DNA of 64,000 bases, from assembly GCF_026427775.1 (NCBI RefSeq), contig NZ_CP044532.1, forward strand, positions 4,712,001 through 4,776,000, in the 5' to 3' direction. Source of the DNA: Arthrobacter sp. CDRTa11. GTDB lineage: Bacteria; Actinomycetota; Actinomycetes; Actinomycetales; Micrococcaceae. Positions 7,739 to 15,823 of the stretch are shown here, piece after piece (within the stretch, counting starts at the first letter, position 1; the number at the start of each line of letters is the position of its first letter). Under the pieces are notes generated by a model. It was not told the origin of the DNA. It did not search any database and was given only the letters and a program-made list of their open reading frames with translations. The position numbers were made by a program, and so were the translations under genes.

Positions 7739-9148
7739 TCAGGGGGAGACGCGGGGGGCCACCGCCACGCTTACGGCGGCAAGCACGGCGGCGAGGGCGA
7801 AGACGCCCGTGAACGACGCCGCCGTAGTCGTGAAGGCCGCGAATACGATGCCGGTGGTGGCGAGCGCCAGCGCCCCGCCGAGGGAATCGGAAATGGACAT
7901 GGCCGAGCTGTTGAAGCCCTGGTCCTCCTTGGCGGACAGGGCCAGCGTCATCACGCTGAGCCGCGGATACAGGAGCCCCATGCCGCCGCCGGCGAAGATC
8001 CAGCCTGCAATCGCGACGGCGGCGGACCAGTTAAGTGCGGTGGTTGCCAGGGCCAGGACGATGGCGCCCAGCACCAGTACCGATCCGATCTGCACCGCCG
8101 CGCCGTGGGACAGCCGGGTGCCGAGCCTGCCCTGGATGGCCGAAGCGCCCGCCCAGGCCAATGCACCGCCCGTGAGGGTGAGCCCCGCGAACGTTGCCGG
8201 GAAGGAGTACTGCTCAATCAGCAGGTAGGGCAGGTACACCTCCGCGCCGAAGAATGCTGCCGAGGCCAGTCCCCGCGTGAGGATCACTGTGGGCAGTCCG
8301 CGCCGGGACGTCAGGGTTCCCCGCGGCACCAGCGGACGCACAGCCGCCAAGGCAATGGCGACGGCGGCGACGGCCAGGACTGCTGCGGCGGCGGGAACGC
8401 CGGGGATCCGGACCTCGGCGGACAGGTTCAGTCCCAGAACGGCCAGGGCGGCGAGCGCCGCCCACCCCATCCGGCCAACAGCCCACGGCGGCTTGGCCGC
8501 CCCGCTGCCGCCCTTCTGTTCGCCCGCCATCCCCCGGAGTACCGGCACGATCATCACCAGGGCCGGAATCACAAGGCCAACCACTCCAAGGAACACCCAG
8601 TGCCAGCTCAGCGCCTGCGCCAAGATCCCCGCTGCGAACGGTCCGATCAGGGACGGGATAACCCAGGCGGCTGAGAAGGCCGCGAAAATCTTCGGATGCA
8701 GCAGGGCCGGATATACGCGGGCCACAACAACGTAGAGGGCCACTGTCATGGCTCCGCCACCGAGCCCCTGCACCAGGCGTCCGGCAACCAGCACGGGCAT
8801 GGAGGCTGCCGTACCCGCAATCAGCAGGCCAAGGACAAACAGGACCACCGATGAATAGAGCGGCACGGCCGGGCCCCGGCGGTCTGACCAGTTGCCGGCC
8901 GCCACCATGCCAATGACGCCGGTGGCCAGCGGCCCGGCGAAGGCAAGGGCGTATAGGCTGGCGCCGTCCAGTTCCCGGCTGACCAGGGGCATGATGGTGG
9001 TCACCGCGAGCGATTCGAAGGCGGCCAGGAAAACCAGGGCACACGCGCCGATTGTCACCCACAGATACGGCCGCCGGAGGATTCCGGCGGCGGGGTGGGT
9101 GGCTGGAAGAGTCGAATCGTGCACGGTAACGGCCTGATCAGTTGTCAT
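7739..9148 (-). CDS. MFS drug/metabolite exporter, SoxR-controlled
   Basis: A 469-residue major facilitator with about 12-14 hydrophobic segments spread along its length, a conserved GNWSDRRGP loop 2-3 motif and RLVQGLGGG (motif C-like region of proton antiporters). It most resembles DHA-type multidrug efflux pumps of the cytoplasmic membrane. Its start (ATG 9148) lies directly after a MerR-type promoter with a SoxR box, divergent from soxR. This strongly suggests that redox-active compounds induce it and may be its substrates, as is known for SoxR regulons outside the enterics. No Shine-Dalgarno precedes the ATG; the mRNA is probably leaderless. Confidence 0.88.
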   Translation of the reverse strand: MTTDQAVTVHDSTLPATHPAAGILRRPYLWVTIGACALVFLAAFESLAVTTIMPLVSRELDGASLYALAFAGPLATGVIGMVAAGNWSDRRGPAVPLYSSVVLFVLGLLIAGTAASMPVLVAGRLVQGLGGGAMTVALYVVVARVYPALLHPKIFAAFSAAWVIPSLIGPFAAGILAQALSWHWVFLGVVGLVIPALVMIVPVLRGMAGEQKGGSGAAKPPWAVGRMGWAALAALAVLGLNLSAEVRIPGVPAAAAVLAVAAVAIALAAVRPLVPRGTLTSRRGLPTVILTRGLASAAFFGAEVYLPYLLIEQYSFPATFAGLTLTGGALAWAGASAIQGRLGTRLSHGAAVQIGSVLVLGAIVLALATTALNWSAAVAIAGWIFAGGGMGLLYPRLSVMTLALSAKEDQGFNSSAMSISDSLGGALALATTGIVFAAFTTTAASFTGVFALAAVLAAVSVAVAPRVSP

Positions 9149-9155
9149 GGACGCA

Positions 9156-9186
9156 ACCGTAGGACCTCAACTATGGTTGAGGTCAA
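9156..9186 (-). promoter_or_regulatory. SoxR-controlled promoter and SoxR box
   Basis: On the minus strand TTGACC (9186-9181) and TACGGT (9161-9156) are separated by exactly 19 bp, the long spacer characteristic of MerR-family activated promoters. Within the spacer region lies a dyad GACCTCAA (9163-9170) - 6 nt - TTGAGGTC (9177-9184), matching the known SoxR box CCTCAA...TTGAGG. The -10 ends 7 nt before the MFS start codon. Confidence 0.9.
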
Positions 9187-9266
9187 GGTCGCATCCAGCT
9201 AACGGAAGTTGGCCCTTCAGCCCGGAATGTCCAGCCCGGAACGCCGTTGGTCCAATAGGGGGAAGC

Positions 9267-9755
9267 ATGCCACAGCTAGCAGGCGGAGCGCACCATCTCA
9301 GCGTGGGCGAGTTGTCGGACCGCAGTGGAGTGGCGGCGTCGGCTCTTCACTTTTACGAACGCAACGGCCTCCTCTCCTCCGAACGCACAGCCGGCAACCA
9401 GCGGCGATACCGCCGGGACGCCCTGCGGCGGGTCGCGTTCATCCGGGTGTCGCAGCGGGTGGGGATCCCGCTCAAAGACATCCGCGCGGCCCTGGATTCC
9501 CTGCCCGAAGGCCGCACACCCACCAAGCGCGACTGGTCACGGCTCTCGCGGCTCTGGCGCACGGAACTGGACGCGCGGATCGAGGCGCTTGAACACCTGC
9601 GCCGCGACCTGGATGGCTGCATTGGGTGTGGCTGCCTGAGCCTGAAGGCCTGCCGGCTGCAGAACCCGGCGGACCAGCTGGGCACTTCCGGCACGGGGGC
9701 AGTCCGGTGGAAGCCCGGGATTGCCCCGCCAGCAGCCTCATCAACTGACATTTAG
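9267..9755 (+). CDS. soxR: Redox-sensitive transcriptional activator SoxR
   Basis: A 162-residue MerR-family regulator. The N-terminal winged helix (LSVGELSDRSGVAASALHFYERNGLL) is followed by a dimerisation helix and the [2Fe-2S] cluster motif CIGCGCLSLKAC with cysteines 118, 121, 123 and 129, the diagnostic SoxR spacing. Oxidation of the cluster activates the 19-bp-spacer promoter between this gene and the MFS exporter. ATG 9267 is chosen because GGGGGA lies 6 nt upstream and the helix-turn-helix follows directly; an upstream in-frame ATG at 9147 would overlap the SoxR box. Confidence 0.95.
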   Translation: MPQLAGGAHHLSVGELSDRSGVAASALHFYERNGLLSSERTAGNQRRYRRDALRRVAFIRVSQRVGIPLKDIRAALDSLPEGRTPTKRDWSRLSRLWRTELDARIEALEHLRRDLDGCIGCGCLSLKACRLQNPADQLGTSGTGAVRWKPGIAPPAASSTDI

Positions 9756-9938
9756 CGCCGCCCTGTGCACGCCTTGGACGATGGCTTCCAGCCACCTGGG
9801 TGACTTATCCACATACAGCCTTCCGCGGGCTGCTGCTTCCTCGCCGCTTTCCTACGATGGATCCAGCCCCATCCTTGGTGCCCCAGGACCTTTCCGATCA
9901 CGCTTTCCCAACAAGCTTTCCCGGCAAGAGGGAGAACC

Positions 9939-10343
9939 ATGAGCCTTCCCGAACCGCCCCCTCAACCCATCGAGCAAAGCCCTGAGCAGTTCCCCATGCC
10001 CGTGGCCGAGGGCGGCGGTGAAGGAACAGCCAGCCTCGTCTTTAGCATCATTGCCCCTTGCAGCATGTTCTTTACCATTTATCCCAGCCTTCTGGCAGCC
10101 CTGCTGACCAGACCATCCGAAGGCGAAGGAAACCTGGACTGGGTTGCGGGCCTGGTGCTCTGGAGCTTTCCCGGCCTGTTTGGTCTGCTGGCTGTGACGC
10201 TTGGCATTTCAGCCCTGCGGGTTTTTCCGCCACATTCAAGTGGCCGGTCAGAGGCAGTGACAGCGCTCTGGATATCCGGAGCAGGATTCGCAGTGGGACT
10301 TACCCTCGTACTGTTGAAAAGGGACCTCATGTTCCTGCTCTGA
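9939..10343 (+). CDS. Small membrane protein of unknown function
   Basis: A 134-residue protein with a Pro/Glu-rich cytosolic N-terminus (about 30 residues) and three predicted membrane helices (about residues 31-53, 68-93 and 108-128). The layout resembles DUF4190-like small membrane proteins, but no family motif can be claimed. GAGGGA sits 6 nt before the ATG. The 183 bases upstream contain no gene. A small hairpin follows at 10370-10386. Confidence 0.65.
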   Translation: MSLPEPPPQPIEQSPEQFPMPVAEGGGEGTASLVFSIIAPCSMFFTIYPSLLAALLTRPSEGEGNLDWVAGLVLWSFPGLFGLLAVTLGISALRVFPPHSSGRSEAVTALWISGAGFAVGLTLVLLKRDLMFLL

Positions 10344-10369
10344 GCCTGACCCCACATCTGCTGCCACTA

Positions 10370-10386
10370 CTGCCACGCTGTGGCAG
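10370..10386 (+). terminator. Short hairpin, possible weak terminator
   Basis: CTGCCAC and GTGGCAG form a 7-bp stem with a 3-nt loop downstream of the membrane-protein gene. There is no T-run, so termination is uncertain. Confidence 0.3.
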
Positions 10387-10462
10387 CGAGGGCAGCCTGA
10401 CAAAGTTTTGGCGGCGCCAGCCCATCCCATGGTGCCGCGGTCCGGCCCCGCGAAGTCTCCTC

Positions 10463-10468
10463 TATTCT
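10463..10468 (+). promoter_or_regulatory. -10 box of the trmB promoter
   Basis: TATTCT ends 7 nt before the ATG at 10476; again a leaderless arrangement. Confidence 0.45.
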
Positions 10469-10475
10469 GGAAGTG

Positions 10476-11399
10476 ATGAGTGAATCCCCAGAATCTCCCC
10501 AGCCCCCGCACAACCCGCGGCCGGTTACGCCCGGAACCCAGGCCTCGTTCGGCACCTACGGTGGCCGGCCTGTCAGCTTCGTACGCCGTGGAACCCGGCT
10601 GCAGGGACGTCGGCAGGCCGCATGGGAAGAGCACGCTGAGCGCTGGGCTGTGGATGTTCCCCGCCATATTGCCAACACCTCCGTCCACCCGGACTACACG
10701 TTCGACGCCGAAACGGTGTTCGGCAGGAAGGCGCCGCTGATCGTGGAGATCGGCTCCGGCCTGGGCGACGCCATCTGCCACGCCGCCGAGCAGAACCCGG
10801 ACACTGACTTCCTGGCCGTGGAGGTCTATACGCCCGGACTGGCCAACACCATCATGAAGATCAACAGCCGCGGACTGCGCAATGTCCGCGTGGTTGAGGC
10901 CAACGCTCCGGAGGTGCTGGCCACCATGCTTCCCGCCGGGTCGGTCACCGAACTGTGGGTCTTCTTCCCTGACCCCTGGCACAAGTCCCGGCACCACAAG
11001 CGCCGCCTCATCCAGCCCGCGTTCGCCGGCCTCGCCGCACGTGCCCTGAAGAAGGGCGGCCTGTGGCGGATCGCCACCGACTGGTCCAACTATGCCGTTC
11101 ACGTCCGCGACGTCCTGGCCAACTCGGAAGACTTCGAAAACCTGCACACCGGCGAGCGCCATGGGCCCGAGAGCCCGCTCACCCAGGTGTGGCAGTCCGG
11201 CGTCGAATCCCTGGTGGGCGGCGCCCCGGTCCGCGAAGGCCGTGCCCCGGTCAGCACCGAACATACCGGCCCCAACGAGGGCGTAGACGAAACGGGCGGC
11301 TGGGCACCGCGTTTCGAAGGCAGGATCCGCACCAGCTTTGAAGCGAAGGCCCATGATGCCGGCAGGCTGATTTTCGACCTCTGCTACCGCAGGCTGTAG
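10476..11399 (+). CDS. trmB: tRNA (guanine-N7-)-methyltransferase
   Basis: A 307-residue SAM-dependent enzyme that makes m7G46 in the tRNA variable loop. Diagnostic segments are LIVEIGSGLGDA (SAM loop), FLAVEVYTPGLANTI, LWVFFPDPWHKSRHHKRRLIQ (the PDPW...K.RHxKRR signature of TrmB), and the C-terminal FEAKAHDAGRLIFDLCY. The N-terminal approximately 60 residues are a Pro-rich extension common in actinobacterial TrmB. ATG 10476 fits a leaderless transcript; the adjacent GTG at 10473 is the only close alternative. The stop lies 2 nt from that of the convergent gene. Confidence 0.95.
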   Translation: MSESPESPQPPHNPRPVTPGTQASFGTYGGRPVSFVRRGTRLQGRRQAAWEEHAERWAVDVPRHIANTSVHPDYTFDAETVFGRKAPLIVEIGSGLGDAICHAAEQNPDTDFLAVEVYTPGLANTIMKINSRGLRNVRVVEANAPEVLATMLPAGSVTELWVFFPDPWHKSRHHKRRLIQPAFAGLAARALKKGGLWRIATDWSNYAVHVRDVLANSEDFENLHTGERHGPESPLTQVWQSGVESLVGGAPVREGRAPVSTEHTGPNEGVDETGGWAPRFEGRIRTSFEAKAHDAGRLIFDLCYRRL

Positions 11400-11401
11400 C
11401 C

Positions 11402-11848
11402 TCAGCTGACGCTGATGGCGGCCACAATCTCCTTGAGCATGCCGAGCCGCGGCTCGATCTCAGGGTTAACGTAGGGCCAGATCGCCAGGACGCCAATGAA
11501 GCGGTTGTTTTCCCACACACCAACGGGGGCTGCGACTTTCGCTGAACCGTCAGCATCCGTGTAACCCACCACCAGGGCGTACGAGGACTTGCCCGGCAGG
11601 TTCAATTCGCCCTCGGCCAGAAGTGTTCCCCCGCGGTCTTCCAGATAGAACTCGGAGATCAGATGCGCCCAGCCGTTTGCCTGCGCGGGACCATCAACGG
11701 TGGCGTCATCCGTGGCCACGGTCACCAGGACATTGCCCAGGAGCCCGAACTGTTCGCTGTTGGGTCCTGCGGTTGAGTTGTCCAGAACCTGGGTGTGCTC
11801 CGGGAAGTCTGCGGTGAAGCCGAGCGGGGATTCGATATGCACTGACAT
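11402..11848 (-). CDS. Hypothetical protein downstream of a WXG100 protein
   Basis: A 148-residue, soluble-looking alpha/beta protein without signal peptide or membrane segment. It begins with an extended strand (IESPLGFTADFP) and ends in an amphipathic helix (LGMLKEIVAAIS). It lies 74 nt after the large WXG100-headed gene on the same strand and is probably cotranscribed. In type VII secretion loci such a small cytosolic partner is often an immunity protein or a chaperone, but no family is recognised and the role is only inferred from position. GAAGGAG-like sequence precedes the ATG. Confidence 0.6.
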   Translation of the reverse strand: MSVHIESPLGFTADFPEHTQVLDNSTAGPNSEQFGLLGNVLVTVATDDATVDGPAQANGWAHLISEFYLEDRGGTLLAEGELNLPGKSSYALVVGYTDADGSAKVAAPVGVWENNRFIGVLAIWPYVNPEIEPRLGMLKEIVAAISVS

Positions 11849-11922
11849 GGTTGCTCCTTCAGCAATAGGTCATGGCCGGGTGGGCTGACGATGGGGCTGG
11901 GACGGGATGCAGGACGGTCACG

Positions 11923-13503
11923 TTAAGGCATCCGCTCGAGCGAGGAGTCGTTCGCCACCTTATGGTACGTGGACTGATTGGCCACCACCTGGTTCTCGGT
12001 CTTGACCTCCACCTTGACCGCCTTGAAGTCGAGCCCGGCCTCATGGGTGGCCGTGGCGACGTGGTTGACCTGCACTGTTGCGGAGCCGGCCTGGTAAAGC
12101 TTGGCGGCATCCGAGGCTGCCGCTGCGGAGTTGCCCGTGGCGATGTTCCGCACATAGCTGTCCACAAGTTCCTTGTTGTCCGAGTAATCGACATCGATCT
12201 TCACCGTGCCCTGCGTACCTGCCGTGAAGGTTGACTCGGCTTTGCCGCCCGGCCCGTCCAGCCCTGCGCTGCCGCCGGAAGCCATTGTTCCTTCCATGGA
12301 AACGGAGATCGATTCCATGTTGTTGCCGGCATCCAGTTTGACCTCCAGCCCGGCCTTCCCGGACGCCTGGAACACTGCTCCGTTAAGATCCAGCTTGCCC
12401 TGCGCAGACACTTCGCCGCTGGCTGTGGCCGTGCCGTGAGTCATGCTCCGCTCATAGGCAAGGTCGAGCTGGGCCGAACCTGATGCGCCGCTTGAATCGC
12501 CCTGCACTTTCATGGAGTACGTTCCCTTGACCTTGTCATCATGGCCAGTGGCCCCGTTGTCCCGGGCGGCGTCGTGGACAGTGTCCGCAAGGTAGACGGG
12601 CGGGCTGCCCGCCAAGAGCGTCACCTCTCCCAACTCATCAGGCGGAAGATCCGACATCATCCGGTCGCGGGCGGCCAGTGCTTGGGCAGCGGTATCGAAC
12701 TTGTACTCCCGTGACACTTCACCGCTCAGCGTTACCCCGGCGGTTCCGGAGGGATCATTGACGCCAAAGCCCAGATTTCCGTACACCTTCATGGTGGCCG
12801 AACCATCCATGTTCTCCTGGACTTTGGCTCCCACTGCCGCGCCGCCGTGATACCAGGCGGCCTTGGCGTTCACTTCCGCTTTGTCTGTCTCTACGAGGCG
12901 GGGGATGTCCCTGGAGCCCATCTCCGTCAGTAATGCCTTGGCCTGCTCCCGCGCAGACTCCGGGATCCCGCCCTCCATCTTCATCAGCTGCCGGGCGAAC
13001 GGATCGTTGTGGGCTTCGCCCTCGATCAGGTACCGCCTTTCCTCCGCCGACAGGCCGTCCCACCATTTGGCCTGTTCTTCGGGGCTCGCGTTCACCATCC
13101 GGCCCAGGTCCTGTTCCAATTCCTGGCGCCGCGCTGCGGCATCTGCGGCTTCCTTGACGCGTTGCTCAAGCCAGTTCAGGCCGTCATTAGCCTTCGCCTT
13201 AATGTTGTCCAACGGGCTGGCACCCGAGCCTCCGGATGATCCGGCAGATGACTTTTCCTGCTCCTCGGCGTGCTGCAAAAGAAGCTTGGAGTTGTGACGG
13301 AGGTTAGACGCCACCTGTTCCAGGTTGGGGCGGTGGCTTCCGGACCACTCTTGGCGGAACCTCTCGCCGTCAGCACCCTTCCACGGCGCGGACTGAATCT
13401 GGCCCTGCAGGGAAGAGGCCTGGCTGCTGAGGAGTGAGGCCGCCCTATCCGCGGCCTTGGCCAACTCACGCAACTGGCTGACGTCAGCGCCGTAAAAAGT
13501 CAT
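11923..13503 (-). CDS. WXG100-domain large protein, putative type VII secretion substrate
   Basis: A 526-residue protein. Residues 1-95 form a helical hairpin typical of WXG100/ESAT-6 proteins, with Trp41-Lys-Gly43 in the turn. A Ser/Gly-rich linker is followed by helical segments (residues 105-180). From about residue 230 comes a long region of repeated beta-strand-forming Gly/Ser/Thr segments (about 280 residues) ending in a charged tail. The whole has no signal peptide, which fits export through a type VII (Esx) system; no Esx machinery gene is in the window. ATG 13503 is chosen because GGGGGA is 5 nt upstream; a TTG 12 nt further up is less likely. The C-terminal domain is not recognised. 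Confidence 0.7.
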   Translation of the reverse strand: MTFYGADVSQLRELAKAADRAASLLSSQASSLQGQIQSAPWKGADGERFRQEWSGSHRPNLEQVASNLRHNSKLLLQHAEEQEKSSAGSSGGSGASPLDNIKAKANDGLNWLEQRVKEAADAAARRQELEQDLGRMVNASPEEQAKWWDGLSAEERRYLIEGEAHNDPFARQLMKMEGGIPESAREQAKALLTEMGSRDIPRLVETDKAEVNAKAAWYHGGAAVGAKVQENMDGSATMKVYGNLGFGVNDPSGTAGVTLSGEVSREYKFDTAAQALAARDRMMSDLPPDELGEVTLLAGSPPVYLADTVHDAARDNGATGHDDKVKGTYSMKVQGDSSGASGSAQLDLAYERSMTHGTATASGEVSAQGKLDLNGAVFQASGKAGLEVKLDAGNNMESISVSMEGTMASGGSAGLDGPGGKAESTFTAGTQGTVKIDVDYSDNKELVDSYVRNIATGNSAAAASDAAKLYQAGSATVQVNHVATATHEAGLDFKAVKVEVKTENQVVANQSTYHKVANDSSLERMP

Positions 13504-13717
13504 TCTGTCCCCCAAAGAAGTTGGCGATCAAGGTGTATCGCCGACCCAAATCGTTGCACATCTGCCTGGGTCCCCGCGATGGGCATCCCTCCCCATCCTC
13601 ACGGGGCCGGCAGCGATACTCGCAGCCGGTGCCTCATGCTGCACGGAACCCGCTGCAGCAACCGAAAGCCGAGAGGCTCCCGGACTGTTGCCCGCGGGGT
13701 TCCCGTGGCACGATTGG

Positions 13718-13755
13718 CCTTGTGGTGGGGGCACGCAGGACTGCGCACCACAAGG
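13718..13755 (+). promoter_or_regulatory. Inverted repeat upstream of the DUF1206 gene
   Basis: CCTTGTGGTG (13718-13727) and CACCACAAGG (13746-13755) are perfect 10-nt arms with an 18-nt spacer in the divergent promoter region. They could be an operator or a leader hairpin that affects the AAAGGA site just downstream. Confidence 0.4.
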
Positions 13756-13758
13756 CGC

Positions 13759-14601
13759 TTGCACAAAGGAACCACCATCAAAAGAGAACTCAGACAGGCC
13801 GCAGATGCGGCGGAGGATGTCACCAGCTCGCATGCGTTGGAGGTACTGGCCAGGGCTGGGTTCGCGGCAAGCGGCCTGCTGCATTTCCTTGTAGGGGCCA
13901 TCGCCATCCGCCTCGCCATGGGCGGCAACGGCAGCGCCGACGTCAGCGGCGCGGTAGCGGAACTCTCGAGCCAGCCGGCGGGGCCGCTCCTGCTGTGGAG
14001 CAGCTTTGCAGCCTGCGCGGCCCTGGTCCTCTGGCAGGTTGGTGATGCCATCTTCGATTTCAACTATCTGCCGGCCAAAGACAAAGCGCTCAAGAAGGGC
14101 AAGGCAGCCGGCCAGGCCCTGGTGTTCACCATGCTGGCCCTGACACTGGCGTCGTTCGCCATGGGCACAGGCTCGGATGAGGACAACAGCCGGTCCGCGA
14201 GCGACCTCACCATCTCCGTTATGCAGGCACCCGGCGGCGTGGCCCTCCTGGTCCTTGTTGGTACAGGCATGGCCGTAGCCGGGGTGGTGTACGCGGTCCG
14301 GGGAATCAGGAAATCCTTCGAAAAGCACCTCAGGCTCCCCTCCTCCCCCACAGCCAGGACAGCCGTCTCGGCGTTGGGCGTGGCCGGGTACGTGGCCAAG
14401 GGCGCTGTGCTGCTCCTGACAGGCCTGCTTATCGCGATCGCCACGCTTCAGGCCCACCCGGAGGACTCCACAGGGCTCGACGGCGGGCTGAAGGCCCTCC
14501 GCGACCAGCCCTTCGGGATCTACCTGCTGGCCGCAGTGGGTGCCGGGCTGATCTGCTACGGCCTGTACATGATGGTGCGGGCACGCCTGGCGAGAATGTA
14601 G
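13759..14601 (+). CDS. DUF1206 membrane protein
   Basis: A roughly 275-280-residue polytopic protein made of three similar units of two membrane helices (about residues 20-75, 95-150 and 185-270), the hallmark of DUF1206. The family is widespread in Actinobacteria and its biochemical role is unknown. The start is uncertain. The only canonical in-frame codon near the conserved N-terminus is TTG 13759 with a weak site, whereas a strong AAAGGA is placed 6 nt before an ATC codon at 13777. Upstream in-frame GTG/TTG codons would add non-conserved Arg-rich sequence and overlap the promoter region. Confidence 0.8.
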   Translation: MHKGTTIKRELRQAADAAEDVTSSHALEVLARAGFAASGLLHFLVGAIAIRLAMGGNGSADVSGAVAELSSQPAGPLLLWSSFAACAALVLWQVGDAIFDFNYLPAKDKALKKGKAAGQALVFTMLALTLASFAMGTGSDEDNSRSASDLTISVMQAPGGVALLVLVGTGMAVAGVVYAVRGIRKSFEKHLRLPSSPTARTAVSALGVAGYVAKGAVLLLTGLLIAIATLQAHPEDSTGLDGGLKALRDQPFGIYLLAAVGAGLICYGLYMMVRARLARM

Positions 14602-14631
14602 CCGGGAGAATGTAAGCCGCGGCAGTGCCGC

Positions 14632-14637
14632 TAGGGT
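14632..14637 (+). promoter_or_regulatory. -10 box of a leaderless promoter
   Basis: TAGGGT ends 6 nt before the ATG at 14644; no ribosome binding site is present. Confidence 0.45.
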
Positions 14638-14643
14638 TGACCC

Positions 14644-15138
14644 ATGCCCCAGGTACGCGCCGAACGCTTCATTCGCCTCGACCCCGAAACCGCCTTTGCC
14701 TTCTCCCAGACCACGGGCGCCTTCCGGCTGAAGTGGGACCCGTTTATCTCCGCCCAGGGCTTCCTGGACGGCGCAACAGCGGCCGGGAAGGGCGTCCGGA
14801 CCCGAACAGTCTCTCGGCTGGGCCTGGTGATGGTGAGTGAGTACGTTTCCTACACGCCGCCCAGGAACGTGGGCATGACCATGGTGTCGGGGCCGTGGTT
14901 CTTTACGAATTTTGGCGGCGGCTGGCGTTTCACTCCGGACGACGGCGGCACGCGGGCAGTCTGGAAGTACACCTTTTCGTGCCGGCCGGCTTGGTTGCGG
15001 CCGGTTGCTGAGCGGATTGGCAGCTGGCTCTTGGGCCGGGAGATCGAAAAGCGGATCGAAGCGTTCGCCCGTGCATGCGAGGATCCGGCTCTGGTGGCGG
15101 AGTTTCGCGGGGCCGGCAGTGGAATCAGCAATCAATAA
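14644..15138 (+). CDS. SRPBCC (START-like) family protein
   Basis: A 164-residue helix-grip protein of the polyketide-cyclase/SRPBCC superfamily, which binds hydrophobic ligands in a central cavity. The pattern begins VRAERFIRLDPETAFAFSQTTGAFRLKWDPF and continues through strand pairs (GVRTRTVSR, WRFTPDDGGTRAVWKYTFSCRP) to the long C-terminal helix (EIEKRIEAFARACE). No catalytic residues are defined for this group. The gene has a leaderless-type start and stands alone between DUF1206 and the anti-sigma gene. Confidence 0.75.
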   Translation: MPQVRAERFIRLDPETAFAFSQTTGAFRLKWDPFISAQGFLDGATAAGKGVRTRTVSRLGLVMVSEYVSYTPPRNVGMTMVSGPWFFTNFGGGWRFTPDDGGTRAVWKYTFSCRPAWLRPVAERIGSWLLGREIEKRIEAFARACEDPALVAEFRGAGSGISNQ

Positions 15139-15160
15139 CTACACCGGCATGTGAGGGCAC

Positions 15161-15823
15161 CTACGGAACGCTGATCACCGCCACCGCCTGCTGGGTTCCG
15201 TCACGGAGCTCCACACTGGCGATGCTGGAGAGCTGAACCGGGGTGGCGCCGGTGACCTTGATCCTGCCGCTGGGCGTGGCGGTCCAGGCGCAGGCCCTGT
15301 CCTCTCCGCCGTCGCGGTCGCGGATCCACAGCGAAAGCGTCCCGTCCAGGGGCATGCTGCTGCCGTCCACGGCAAGTTCGGTGCCCCACGTCTTCTTTGC
15401 CATGTCGATGCTGAACCGGAGGCCGTTTTCGGATTGAACGGAGTAGCTCGCGTCCGGTTGCGGGGGCCTGTTAAGCAGCGGTCCGGCCGCAAGGCCCAAG
15501 GCAAGGCAGGCGGCTGCCACGGCTCCCACGAGCGCTGCCCAACGCCGTCGTGATGTCCGACGGCGGGCCGCCAGTTCGTCAAGGACCGCCGCCGGAACCG
15601 TGGTGGCCGGCTCGGCGGCGGACGCAGGGCGGCCGCCTTCCGTCAGCGCCAGCGCGTCCGGGGCGGGCAGGGCGTCCAGCAGGAGCCTCAGTTTCTGCAG
15701 TTCTGCCAGCTCGGCCCGGCAGTCCGCGCATTCCCGTAGGTGGGCTTCGAAGCGGAGTGAATCCGCGGCGTCGAGGCCGCCCAGCACGTAGGCGCCGAGC
15801 AGTTGATGCAGCTCGGCGCTCAT
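15161..15823 (-). CDS. Anti-sigma factor (RskA-like, ZAS domain)
   Basis: A 220-residue single-pass membrane protein. The cytosolic N-terminal zinc-associated anti-sigma domain carries His28-x3-Cys32-x2-Cys35. One membrane helix follows at about residues 94-116 (WAALVGAVAAACLALGLAAG). The extracytoplasmic C-terminal domain (about residues 120-220, PDASYSVQSENGLRFSIDMAKKTWG...) matches the RskA-type sensor domain. It holds the adjacent sigma factor inactive until cleaved or released. The start overlaps the sigma-factor stop by 4 nt, so the two are translationally coupled. Confidence 0.9.
   Translation of the reverse strand: MSAELHQLLGAYVLGGLDAADSLRFEAHLRECADCRAELAELQKLRLLLDALPAPDALALTEGGRPASAAEPATTVPAAVLDELAARRRTSRRRWAALVGAVAAACLALGLAAGPLLNRPPQPDASYSVQSENGLRFSIDMAKKTWGTELAVDGSSMPLDGTLSLWIRDRDGGEDRACAWTATPSGRIKVTGATPVQLSSIASVELRDGTQQAVAVISVP

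Noticed and set aside
9147..9266. N-terminal extension of SoxR by 40 residues
   Set aside because: This stretch contains the SoxR box and promoter; the good ribosome site is at 9257-9263 before ATG 9267.
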